Below, one piece after another: positions 32,886-41,334 of a DNA stretch of 41,334 nucleotides; position 1 is the stretch's first letter, and each line of letters begins with the position of its first letter. The position numbers and the translations under genes are program-made. A model generated the notes under the pieces. That model saw only the letters and a program-made list of their open reading frames with translations, was not told the DNA's origin and made no database searches. Source of the stretch: DATCKG01 sp036562385 (GTDB lineage Bacteria; Bacillota; Sulfobacillia; Symbiobacteriales; Symbiobacteriaceae); contig DATCKG010000086.1 of the NCBI GenBank assembly GCA_036562385.1, forward strand, positions 1 to 41,334. Reading direction: 5' to 3'.

Positions 32886-32914
32886 TTGACACCGTCATAC
32901 CTGGATGGTACGAT
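32886..32914 (+). promoter_or_regulatory. Sigma-A promoter of the metK riboswitch transcript
   Basis: TTGACA (32886-32891, exact) and TACGAT (32909-32914) are 17 bases apart. They lie about 14 bases before the SAM aptamer. Confidence 0.8.
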
Positions 32915-32927
32915 TCAGGTCGAACAA

Positions 32928-33042
32928 CTCTTATCCGGAGAAGCCGAGGGAACTGGCCCGATGACGCTTCGGTACCTCACCGCTGTGGGCACGCGGTAAC
33001 GGTGCCAAGTCCAGCGGCCTACAGAGGGCCGGACGATAAGAG
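32928..33042 (+). ncRNA. SAM-I (S-box) riboswitch aptamer
   Basis: P1 is CTCTTATC (32928-32935) with GATAAGAG (33035-33042). Core blocks follow the S-box: CCGAGGGA, CTGGCCCGATGA, GGTGCCAAGTCC. The usual GCAACC segment reads GGTACCTC here. It binds S-adenosylmethionine and controls metK, whose product makes SAM. Confidence 0.93.
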
Positions 33043-33090
33043 CGAAGAGACGCCATCCGGACACCCTCTTCGTGCGAAGAGGGACTTTTT
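33043..33090 (+). terminator. metK riboswitch terminator and antiterminator
   Basis: CCCTCTTCG (33064-33072) pairs with CGAAGAGGG (33075-33083), then ACTTTTT. CGAAGAG (33043-33049), next to the P1 3' strand, can pair with CTCTTCG (33066-33072) instead and so prevent termination. This is a standard S-box OFF switch. Confidence 0.88.
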
Positions 33091-33147
33091 CGTGCCCGGA
33101 GTCCCAGGTCTCGCAACAGTGTACTGCGCCAAAGGAGGCAGGGAAAG

Positions 33148-34347
33148 ATGACCGTACGCCGTGGACGTTACGTCTTTACGTCGGAGTCGGTGACAGAGGG
33201 CCATCCGGACAAGATGGCGGACCAGATTTCAGATGCGGTGCTGGATGCCATACTGGCTGCCGACGTGAACGCCCGGGTGGCGTGTGAAACGTTGCTGACC
33301 ACGGGTCTGGTGGTGGTAGCAGGGGAGATCACCACCAGCGCTTACGTTGACATTCCCAATCTCGTCCGGGACGTGGTCCGGGACATCGGCTATACGCGGG
33401 CCAAGTTTGGTTTTGACGGCTCCACCTGCGGCGTCGCCACTGTGATCGACCCGCAGAGCCCGGATATCGCCATGGGCGTGGATGTGGCTCTGGAGGCCCG
33501 CAGCGGCGGCGCGGAACGGGAGTACGGCGCGGGAGACCAGGGCATGATGTTCGGCTATGCCTGCACGCAGACGCCGGAACTGATGCCCTTGCCGATTTCC
33601 CTGGCGCACAAGCTGGCCCGCCGCCTGGCGGCGGTCCGCCGCAACGGCACCCTGCCTTACCTGAGGCCAGACGGGAAGACCCAGGTGACGGTGGAGTATG
33701 AGGATGACCGCCCGGTTCGGATCGACACGATCGTCGTCTCGGCCCAGCACGATCCGGACGTGACCCAGGAGGAGATCCGCAAGGATATCATCGAGCACGT
33801 GATCCTGGAGACCGTGGACCGGCGGTTGGTGGATGACCGGACCAAGTACTACGTCAACCCCACCGGTCGCTTTGTGATCGGCGGTCCCCAGGGCGACACG
33901 GGGCTGACCGGCCGGAAAATCATCGTGGACACCTACGGCGGCTACGCCCGCCACGGCGGCGGCGCGTTTTCGGGGAAGGATCCCACCAAGGTGGACCGCT
34001 CCGGCGCGTACGCGGCCCGCTGGGTGGCCAAGAACGTGGTGGCCGCGGGGCTGGCCACCGAGTGCGAGGTGCAGGTGGCCTACGCCATCGGCGTGGCCCG
34101 GCCGGTTTCCATCCTGGTGACCACCTTCGGCACCGGCGTCATTCCTGACGACCAGATCACCGAGCTGGTCAAGAAGAACTTCGACCTGCGGCCCAGGGCG
34201 ATCATCGAGGAGCTGAACCTCCTGCGGCCCATCTACCGGCAGACCGCGGCGTACGGCCACTTCGGCCGGACCGATCTGGATCTGCCGTGGGAGCGGACCG
34301 ACCGGGCCGCGGAGCTGCGCCGCCAGGCCGGACTGCTCGGGGCGTAA
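33148..34347 (+). CDS. metK: S-adenosylmethionine synthetase
   Basis: This 399-residue enzyme makes SAM from methionine and ATP. Signature segments are SVTEGHPDKMADQISDAVLD, GAGDQGMMFGYACTQTPE and GGGAFSGKDPTKVDRSGAY (the nonapeptide-type phosphate loop). The length is normal. The ATG at 33148 follows GGCAGGGAAAG. It is directly downstream of the SAM-I riboswitch, which should shut transcription off when SAM is abundant. It is followed by a strong terminator and is probably monocistronic. Confidence 0.98.
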   Translation: MTVRRGRYVFTSESVTEGHPDKMADQISDAVLDAILAADVNARVACETLLTTGLVVVAGEITTSAYVDIPNLVRDVVRDIGYTRAKFGFDGSTCGVATVIDPQSPDIAMGVDVALEARSGGAEREYGAGDQGMMFGYACTQTPELMPLPISLAHKLARRLAAVRRNGTLPYLRPDGKTQVTVEYEDDRPVRIDTIVVSAQHDPDVTQEEIRKDIIEHVILETVDRRLVDDRTKYYVNPTGRFVIGGPQGDTGLTGRKIIVDTYGGYARHGGGAFSGKDPTKVDRSGAYAARWVAKNVVAAGLATECEVQVAYAIGVARPVSILVTTFGTGVIPDDQITELVKKNFDLRPRAIIEELNLLRPIYRQTAAYGHFGRTDLDLPWERTDRAAELRRQAGLLGA

Positions 34348-34362
34348 TCCGCAGGGTTTCAG

Positions 34363-34391
34363 GCCCGCCGCTTCAGCGGCGGGCTTATTTT
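34363..34391 (+). terminator. Rho-independent terminator of metK
   Basis: GCCCGCCGC (34363-34371) pairs with GCGGCGGGC (34376-34384) around TTCA, followed by TTATTTTC. Confidence 0.9.
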
Positions 34392-34449
34392 CACCCCCCT
34401 GACCGCGAGACATAGATTGGAAGCGAGGTCGCGGCGAAGGGGGGATCAA

Positions 34450-34914
34450 ATGGCCTGGCCGATGGAATCTCCGGGCCTGTGGATCGTGCTGAGCCTCGCC
34501 CTCTATGGCCTCGCCTGCGCCGTGGAGCAGGGGGTGCGACTGCTTCGGCGGCTGGTCCGCTCCCTGCGGGACGGGGCCGCGGCCCCGCTGACCCTGGTGG
34601 TGCTGGTGCGCAACCAGCAGGATCAGGTGGAGGGATTTGTGCGGGAACTGTCCGCCCGGCTGTCCCGGCGGGCGGCCTCCGACTGGGTCTGTTTTCTGGT
34701 GGATCTGGCTTCCACCGATGAAACCCCGGCGATTCTGGAGCGGCTGGAGCGTGACAGGGAACATATCCGGGTGATCCACCTGCCCCGGTCCCGGCTCGCA
34801 CAGGCGCTGGATACGGTCCTGATGCTGGGCCCGGAGGGCGTGCTGCTGCTGGCGGACCTGCAGGCCCCCGCGCCGGCCCGGAAGGTGCTGCAGCGGCTGG
34901 AGAAGTACTGGTAG
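34450..34914 (+). CDS. Short membrane-anchored glycosyltransferase-like protein, unknown function
   Basis: This 154-residue protein has one N-terminal hydrophobic helix (about 9-26), then a region resembling the start of a GT-A (family 2) fold: LTLVVLVRNQQDQVEGFV, a VDLASTDETPAILERL segment like the GT2 nucleotide-binding VDxGSTDxT, and RVIHLP. A full GT2 enzyme needs about 220 or more residues and an acceptor-binding half that is absent here, so it may be a degenerate or regulatory relative. The ATG at 34450 follows AAGGGGGG. It is followed by comFC after 66 bases. Function is not known. Confidence 0.7.
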   Translation: MAWPMESPGLWIVLSLALYGLACAVEQGVRLLRRLVRSLRDGAAAPLTLVVLVRNQQDQVEGFVRELSARLSRRAASDWVCFLVDLASTDETPAILERLERDREHIRVIHLPRSRLAQALDTVLMLGPEGVLLLADLQAPAPARKVLQRLEKYW

Positions 34915-34950
34915 CTGGAAGATAGAGGAAAAGCGGAGCGGTGCGGCGAA

Positions 34951-34973
34951 CCCCCTTCCGGTTGGGAAGGGGG
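34951..34973 (+). promoter_or_regulatory. Hairpin enclosing the comFC Shine-Dalgarno
   Basis: CCCCCTTCC (34951-34959) pairs perfectly with GGAAGGGGG (34965-34973) around GGTTG. The right arm holds the purine-rich ribosome site of comFC (GTG at 34981). It could be a weak terminator for the upstream gene or a translational control element. Confidence 0.55.
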
Positions 34974-34980
34974 TCTTGCT

Positions 34981-35760
34981 GTGCTGGGGAGGCTGATGGA
35001 GGGGCTGCTGGATTTGCTCTGGCCGCCCCGCACCCAGTGTGCCCACTGCGGAGGGCCGCTGGGGGCGGATGCGGTGGGGCGGCTGCTCTGCGGCCCGTGC
35101 TGGGAAAGCATGGGGTTCCCACCCGGGCGCCGGTACTGTTTTCACTGCGCCCGGCCGCTGCCGGGGCTGCCGGCTGCTGCCGGGAGAGAAAGGCGTGGGC
35201 TGTTGGCTCCGCCGGAGTGGGGATCGCTCTGCCCCGAGTGCCGGCGCGGCTCGCCCTTTGGCGCCGTGTACGCGCTGGGGGTCCATGAGGGCGCCCTGCG
35301 GAAGGCGGTACACCTGCTCAAGTACGAAGGCCGGGAGGAACTGGGCATCCTGCTGGGAAAGCGGCTGGGCGGCGTGGTGGACAGGCGGCCGGACTGCCTG
35401 GTTCCCATGCCCCTGCATCCCAGCCGGCTCCGGGAGCGGGGGTACAATCAGGCGGCGCTGGTGGCCCGGGGGATGGCCGCGGTTCTGGAGGTGCCGGTGG
35501 TGGCGGAAGGGCTGCTGCGCCGGCGCCCCACTGCCCGGCAGGCGGATCTGGACCGGGAGAGCCGGATCCGGAATACGGCGGACGCCTTCGGGCCTGGCCG
35601 GCGTGCACCGCAGTGGGTCGGGCGGCGGGTGCTGCTGGTGGACGACGTGATGACCACGGGAGCCACCGCGGCTGCGGCTGCCCGGGTCCTGTGGGAGGGC
35701 GGCGCGGCGGAGGTGGACCTGGCGGTGCTGGCGGTCTCCGGGACACCGGTGGCGCCGTGA
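34981..35760 (+). CDS. comFC: ComF family phosphoribosyltransferase-like protein
   Basis: This 259-residue protein has an N-terminal set of zinc-binding cysteine pairs (C20/C23, C37/C40, C53/C56, C84/C87) and a C-terminal type I phosphoribosyltransferase domain with the PRPP loop VLLVDDVMTTGAT. It also has VPMPLHPSRLRERGYNQ. ComFC/GntX proteins are needed for DNA uptake in competent cells, but the reaction is unknown. The helicase partner comFA is not adjacent. The GTG at 34981 is the only start with a ribosome site; that site lies in a hairpin. Confidence 0.9.
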   Translation: MLGRLMEGLLDLLWPPRTQCAHCGGPLGADAVGRLLCGPCWESMGFPPGRRYCFHCARPLPGLPAAAGRERRGLLAPPEWGSLCPECRRGSPFGAVYALGVHEGALRKAVHLLKYEGREELGILLGKRLGGVVDRRPDCLVPMPLHPSRLRERGYNQAALVARGMAAVLEVPVVAEGLLRRRPTARQADLDRESRIRNTADAFGPGRRAPQWVGRRVLLVDDVMTTGATAAAAARVLWEGGAAEVDLAVLAVSGTPVAP

Positions 35761-35868
35761 CGGCGCTGTTTGCTTTGTTTTGAAAAAAGAGGGGACCTGA
35801 AGCAGGCGGAGGAGCGAAGGAGAGCGAAGGTAAGGGAAGGAAAAAACGGCAGTCGGGAGGAGTCATCC

Positions 35869-36288
35869 ATGGATGGGACGCCAGCCCGTTCCGAGGTGGA
35901 GGCGAAGGCCTTCGCGTTTGACCACGGCCTTTTCGGCTTTCCGTCCGCCAAGCGGTTTGTGATCGCGGACATCCCCGGGGGCGGTGATGTGATCAAGCAG
36001 ATGATCGCCCTGGATGAGCCGGACCTGGCCTTTACGCTGGTGGATCCCTTCGTCTTCTTCCCGGACTACGCGCCGGACATTCCGGAGGCGGACCTGCAGG
36101 AGCTGGGGGTGACGGGCCCCGACCAGGTGGTGGTGATGGCCATCGCCAACGTTCCCGCGGCCGTGGAGGAGGCGACGGCCAACCTGAAGGCGCCGGTGGT
36201 CTTCAACCCGCATACCCGCCGGGCGCGGCAGGTGATTTTGTCTGACGACCGTTACACGACCCGACACCGTCTGTTTCCGCGCAAGTAG
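35869..36288 (+). CDS. fliW: Flagellar assembly factor FliW
   Basis: This 139-residue protein binds CsrA (and flagellin) and controls flagellin translation by a partner switch. It has FDHGLFGFPSAKRFVIADI near the start, the LVDPFVFFPDYAPDIP core and the ANLKAPVVFNPHTRRARQVI end of the family. The ATG at 35869 follows GGGAGG by 8 bases and gives the normal length; the open frame upstream (from 35770) is low-complexity and not credible. csrA follows after 21 bases, the usual fliW-csrA pair, but flagellin is not next to them here. Confidence 0.93.
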   Translation: MDGTPARSEVEAKAFAFDHGLFGFPSAKRFVIADIPGGGDVIKQMIALDEPDLAFTLVDPFVFFPDYAPDIPEADLQELGVTGPDQVVVMAIANVPAAVEEATANLKAPVVFNPHTRRARQVILSDDRYTTRHRLFPRK

Positions 36289-36309
36289 GCGCACGAAGGA
36301 GGCGCGCCC

Positions 36310-36579
36310 ATGCTGGTGCTGACCCGCCGGATCAACGAGAGCATCCTGATCGGGGAGGACATCGAGATCAGGATCCTGCAGGTCAGGGGCGCCGGCGACC
36401 AGGCCGTGGTGCGACTGGGCATCACGGCGCCTCGGGATGTGACCGTCCTGCGCAAGGAAGTCTACGACGAGGTGGTGGCGGCCAACCGGGCGGCGGCCCG
36501 GCCGCCGGCTGCGATTCCCCCCGGGCTGACGGCCGCGGTGAAACCCGGCCGTGCATCAGAGGGGGAGGTTTCGGACTGA
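36310..36579 (+). CDS. csrA: Translational regulator CsrA
   Basis: This 89-residue RNA-binding dimer blocks ribosome binding at target mRNAs. The core is MLVLTRRINESILIGEDIEI, VVRLGITAPRDVTVLRKEVY, with the RNA-contacting Arg in the last strand. Past residue about 60 it has a Pro/Ala-rich tail (ARPPAAIPPGLTAAVKPG) longer than in most homologues. AAGGAGG lies 8 bases before the ATG. FliW upstream is its antagonist. A terminator follows at once. Confidence 0.95.
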   Translation: MLVLTRRINESILIGEDIEIRILQVRGAGDQAVVRLGITAPRDVTVLRKEVYDEVVAANRAAARPPAAIPPGLTAAVKPGRASEGEVSD

Positions 36580-36583
36580 CGGG

Positions 36584-36612
36584 AAGCCCGGAGCGGCGGC
36601 TCCGGGCTTTTG
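36584..36612 (+). terminator. Rho-independent terminator of fliW-csrA
   Basis: AAGCCCGGAGC (36584-36594) pairs with GCTCCGGGCTT (36599-36609) around GGCG, then TT. An 11-bp perfect stem immediately after csrA. Confidence 0.9.
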
Positions 36613-36681
36613 CGTGGGCGCCGCCGGCGCGGTCCGGCGCGTCCACAGGGTTGTCCCCATGGAAAACCCAGCTACGATGCG

Positions 36682-36738
36682 TTATCAACAAAGATATCCC
36701 CATTATCCACAGGCCAGTTGCCCACGTGGTGTGGATAA
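36682..36738. promoter_or_regulatory. Cluster of three DnaA boxes
   Basis: TTATCAACA (36682-36690), TTATCCACA (36703-36711) and, on the opposite strand, TGTGGATAA (36730-36738) all fit TTATC(C/A)A(C/A)A within 57 bases. The surroundings hold further near-matches (GTCCACAGG, ATATCCCCA). There is no AT-rich unwinding region or dnaA gene, so titration or transcriptional control is more likely than an origin. Confidence 0.55.
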
Positions 36739-36826
36739 CGGTGGACAGCAGGCGGTGATGAGTCCTTCATTTCAGCGCTGCAAATGTTAACTTTGACGCA
36801 GAAGGCAGGGAATTGGCGGTTCGAAC

Positions 36827-36855
36827 TTGAATTCCTCCTTATACCCGAGTAGGAT
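36827..36855 (+). promoter_or_regulatory. Possible promoter of hpf
   Basis: TTGAAT (36827-36832) and TAGGAT (36850-36855) are 17 bases apart, each matching 4 of 6 sigma-A consensus bases. An overlapping sigma-H-like pattern (GGGAATT, 11 bases, then CTTGAATTC) is an alternative; HPF is often stress- or stationary-phase controlled. Confidence 0.4.
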
Positions 36856-36892
36856 TGGGGAGACCCTCTCGCGGTAGGAAGGAGTTGGACGT

Positions 36893-37432
36893 ATGCAGCT
36901 GGCGGTTTATGGCAAGAACATCGAGGTTACGGATGCCCTCCGGGAGTACGCAGAGAAGAAGCTGGGCAAACTCGAGCGGTTCGTCGATGAGCCCATGACC
37001 GCCCAGGCGAACATGTACGTGGAGCGGGGGCGCCACGTCTTTGAGGTGACGGTCAACATCAACGGGCTCCTGCTTCGTGGGGAAGAGTCCGCGTCGAACA
37101 TGTACGCCTCCATTGACCTGGTGGCGGACAAGCTGGAGAAGCAGGTGATGAAATACAAGACCCGCTTCCTGAAGAACCGGACCAAGGAGAGCGGTGGGGT
37201 TGCCCACGAGGAACCGGAGGCCGGCGCCGCTGCGGAGCCTACCGAGCCCCAGGGCAAGGTGGTCAAGGTCAAGCGGTTCCCCATCAAGCCGCTTACGCTG
37301 GATGAGGCTATCGTCCAGATGGAGCTGCTCTCCCATGACTTCTTCGTCTTTGCCAACGCCGAGACCGAGCGGATCAACGTACTGTACCGCCGGAAGGACG
37401 GCAATTACGGGCTGCTGGATCCCGAGTGGTAA
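36893..37432 (+). CDS. hpf: Ribosome hibernation promoting factor, long form
   Basis: This 179-residue protein dimerises 70S ribosomes into inactive 100S particles in slow growth. The N-terminal domain (about 1-95, MQLAVYGKNIEVTDALREYA) binds the decoding region; after an acidic/Ala-rich linker (about 100-120) the C-terminal domain (about 124-179, VKRFPIKPLTLDEAIVQMEL and INVLYRRKDGNYGLLDPEW) is the dimerisation module. GGAAGGAG precedes the ATG. It lies upstream of secA as in Bacillus. Confidence 0.95.
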   Translation: MQLAVYGKNIEVTDALREYAEKKLGKLERFVDEPMTAQANMYVERGRHVFEVTVNINGLLLRGEESASNMYASIDLVADKLEKQVMKYKTRFLKNRTKESGGVAHEEPEAGAAAEPTEPQGKVVKVKRFPIKPLTLDEAIVQMELLSHDFFVFANAETERINVLYRRKDGNYGLLDPEW

Positions 37433-37474
37433 TCGGAGCCCGCGGGGGTTCCTCCCGAGGACATAAGGCGAACT

Positions 37475-37508
37475 GCGCCTGTGGCGGACCGGCCACAGGC
37501 GCTTTTTG
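37475..37508 (+). terminator. Rho-independent terminator of hpf
   Basis: GCGCCTGTGG (37475-37484) pairs with CCACAGGCGC (37493-37502), followed by TTTTT. Strong and close to the hpf stop. Confidence 0.92.
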
Positions 37509-37603
37509 CCGTGGCGAAACAGGGTGCCCGCCCCGGCAGGGGTTTTTTCGGACTGGATGGAATACTAAGGGGGTCTGAGCCGAGACAGGAGGAGGCATCT
37601 CGT

Positions 37604-38752
37604 TTGCACACGGCAGCGGTCATCTTCGAAGGCGGAGGGGCCGCAGGGGATCCCCTGCAGCAGCAGATCCGGCAGCTTCGCCAGGCGGTGACCCTGGACA
37701 GCCTGGTAAAGTACCAGGACGCGGGTCTGGACCAGGTGGTGCTGGCCACGGACCAGCCGGACCTGGCCCGGGAAGCGCTCCGGCTGGGCGCCCGGATCCG
37801 GGATACCCAGGAGGAGCGGCCTTTTCATTTTGGCCGGGTGCTGCAGCAGGTGGTCCGGGAAAGCGGTGCCGGTGCGGTGCTTTACTGCAGCGGCGCCGGC
37901 CTGCCGCTGATCACACGGCAGCAAATCCAGTGGATTCTCGGGAAACTGGCGGAGCGGCCGCCCTGCGTGGTGGTCAACAATGTCCAGTCGGCCGATCTGG
38001 TGGCCTGGAATCCGGCCTCCTACATCGACCGGATCGAACCGCCGGAAAGCGACAACCGGCTGGGATGGCTATTGCAGGCGGCGGGGATGGAGCTGATTTT
38101 GATTCCCCACTCGGCCGCGATCCATTTTGACCTGGACACCCCCACCGACTTCCTGATCCTGCACCTGTCCGGAGGGGCCGGGCCCCGGGCGCGGGCGGCC
38201 CTGGCGCAACTGGACTGGCCGCTAGAGCGGCTGCAGGCCGCGGCGGATCTGCTCGCGTCGGATCTGCCGGAGGTGGCCCTGCTGGGGCGGGTGGGCTCCT
38301 CGGTGGTGGAGTACATGAACCGGAACCTGCGGGTCCGGCTGCGCATCTTTTCCGAGGAGCGGGGGATGAAAGCGCTGGGGCGGCTGGAGGCCGGCACCGT
38401 CACCTCCCTGGTGGGCGACCTTTTGGAAGATGTGGGCCCTGAGCGGTTCTTCCGGCGGCTGGAGTCCATCTGCGACGCTGTCTTCTTCGATACCCGGGTG
38501 GTGTTTGCCAACCGGGGGCGCCGGGTTTCGGAGTGGGACCGGTTCTGCTCGGACCTGGGACGGGTGGAGGCCATCACCGATCCGTGGGTGCGGGCCTTCA
38601 CCGAGGCGGCGTTTAGCTGCCGGATTCCGGTGGTGCTGGGGGGCCATTCGGTGGTGGCCGGCGGGTTGTGGGTCCTGGTGGACCGGGCCATCGCGGCCCG
38701 GGGCGGAACCGGCGGTTCATTTGCTCCGCCAGGATGGCTCATGGTACAATAG
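37604..38752 (+). CDS. Nucleotidyltransferase-like (MobA/CofC-type fold) protein, unknown function
   Basis: This 382-residue soluble protein appears to have two parts. Residues about 1-190 look like a GT-A nucleotidyltransferase: AAVIFEGGG at the start, DSLVKYQDAGLDQVVLATD, and FDLDTPTDFLIL near the end, which matches the DIDTPED-type motif of MobA, CofC and IspD. The first loop is GGGAAG instead of the usual LAGGxSxRMG, so activity is uncertain. Residues about 195-382 have no motif I recognise. The TTG at 37604 follows AGGAGGAGG by 8 bases. It lies between hpf and secA, and its 3' end carries the likely secA promoter. Confidence 0.75.
   Translation: MHTAAVIFEGGGAAGDPLQQQIRQLRQAVTLDSLVKYQDAGLDQVVLATDQPDLAREALRLGARIRDTQEERPFHFGRVLQQVVRESGAGAVLYCSGAGLPLITRQQIQWILGKLAERPPCVVVNNVQSADLVAWNPASYIDRIEPPESDNRLGWLLQAAGMELILIPHSAAIHFDLDTPTDFLILHLSGGAGPRARAALAQLDWPLERLQAAADLLASDLPEVALLGRVGSSVVEYMNRNLRVRLRIFSEERGMKALGRLEAGTVTSLVGDLLEDVGPERFFRRLESICDAVFFDTRVVFANRGRRVSEWDRFCSDLGRVEAITDPWVRAFTEAAFSCRIPVVLGGHSVVAGGLWVLVDRAIAARGGTGGSFAPPGWLMVQ
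38721..38750 (+). promoter_or_regulatory. Possible sigma-A promoter of secA
   Basis: TTGCTC (38721-38726) and TACAAT (38745-38750) are 18 bases apart. It lies inside the end of the preceding gene, whose TAG stop overlaps the -10. The predicted start (about 38757) is only a few bases before the ATG at 38760. Confidence 0.6.
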
Positions 38753-38759
38753 CGGGGAT

Positions 38760-38876
38760 ATGGATGTGGTTGTTGAACCGAAACCGGGTCCCGATTCATC
38801 TTTACAGGTGGACCGGGTGTCGATAGGTCTGTGTTACCCGCCGGGAACGCCGGCAGTTTATGCGAAGAAGGTGTGA
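38760..38876 (+). CDS. Possible 38-codon leader ORF upstream of secA
   Basis: An ATG-to-TGA frame of 38 codons ends 2 bases before the secA start. The product would start MDVVVEPKPGP and end CYPPGTPAVYAKKV; PPG is a known ribosome-slowing motif. It has no hydrophobic segment and no good Shine-Dalgarno; the predicted promoter would make the mRNA begin within a few bases of its ATG, so it could be translated as a leaderless message. A regulatory role in secA expression, as for SecM, is speculation; it may also be a chance ORF. Confidence 0.3.
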   Translation: MDVVVEPKPGPDSSLQVDRVSIGLCYPPGTPAVYAKKV

Positions 38877-38878
38877 CC

Positions 38879-41334
<2,456 letters not shown>

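Larger units (their letters stand above)
36613..36892. other. Intergenic region with DnaA boxes and the hpf promoter
   Basis: About 280 bases without a gene. It holds three consensus DnaA boxes (36682-36738) and a possible promoter for hpf near 36827-36855. In Bacillus the flagellin and fliD/fliS genes lie in this part of the order. Confidence 0.6.

Noticed and set aside
33229..35418. Minus-strand ORF of 729 codons over metK and comFC
   Set aside because: Antisense shadow crossing two real genes, a terminator and the comFC leader hairpin; composition is unlike a protein.
36640..36740. Calling the DnaA-box cluster a replication origin
   Set aside because: There is no AT-rich unwinding region, no dnaA, dnaN or other replication gene nearby, and only three consensus boxes.
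36793..36821. TTGACG upstream of hpf as a -35 element
   Set aside because: At 17-18 bases downstream there is only GCGGTT or CGGTTC, with no resemblance to a -10 box.

Overview
The window is a GC-rich bacterial chromosome segment, almost entirely coding, with most genes on the + strand. It carries endospore genes (spoIID, a spoIIQ-like gene, spoIIID next to mbl), a Firmicute-type F-ATPase operon, fliW-csrA, long-form HPF and several TTG/GTG starts with strong Shine-Dalgarno sites. This fits a high-GC, spore-forming Firmicute/Clostridia-like organism; gene content and order resemble Symbiobacterium. That identification is from memory of family and synteny, not from a search. I see no tRNA or rRNA genes, insertion sequences, prophage or CRISPR.

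Layout. 1-4186: end of an unknown gene, a cysteine-rich zinc-ribbon protein, a TalC/Fsa-type transaldolase, class II fructose-1,6-bisphosphatase (glpX) and a LysM-M23 cell-wall peptidase. 4187-6834: a spacer with DnaA-box-like sites, then a leftward, membrane-anchored, divergent penicillin-acylase-family protein. 6835-9561: a TPP riboswitch controlling thiD and a fused thiM-thiE (thiamin salvage). 9562-19052: rpmE, a DUF1385 protein, prfA, prmC, a Sua5-type tsaC, a YwlE-type arginine phosphatase, rpiB, ywlG, upp, comEB, a TagO/WecA-type transferase and UDP-GlcNAc 2-epimerase. 19142-26456: the ATP synthase operon (atpZ, atpI, atpBEFHAGDC) with a clear promoter, a large hairpin between atpE and atpF, and a strong terminator. 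26456-28746: a leftward MoxR-type AAA+ ATPase and VWA protein pair. 29052-32881: spoIID, spoIIQ-like, spoIIID, mbl, fabZ. 32886-34391: SAM-I riboswitch and metK. 34450-36579: a short glycosyltransferase-like protein, comFC, fliW, csrA. 36580-36892: a spacer with three consensus DnaA boxes. 36893-41334: hpf, a nucleotidyltransferase-like protein, a possible leaderless 38-codon ORF, and secA, which runs off the window.

The gene order follows the Bacillus prfA-ywl-upp-atp-spoIID-spoIIQ-spoIIID-mbl and csrA-fliW-hpf-secA neighbourhoods, with telling differences. glyA is absent between ywlG and upp. The MoxR/VWA pair sits where murA and ywmB lie in Bacillus. Flagellin and the fliD/fliS genes are absent between csrA and hpf. 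Much of the window is housekeeping. The less ordinary signals are the small ORF abutting secA, the MoxR/VWA pair, the atpE-atpF hairpin, the two DnaA-box clusters, the SpoIIQ homologue lacking catalytic histidines, the acylase with an unusual nucleophile region and the ThiM-ThiE fusion.
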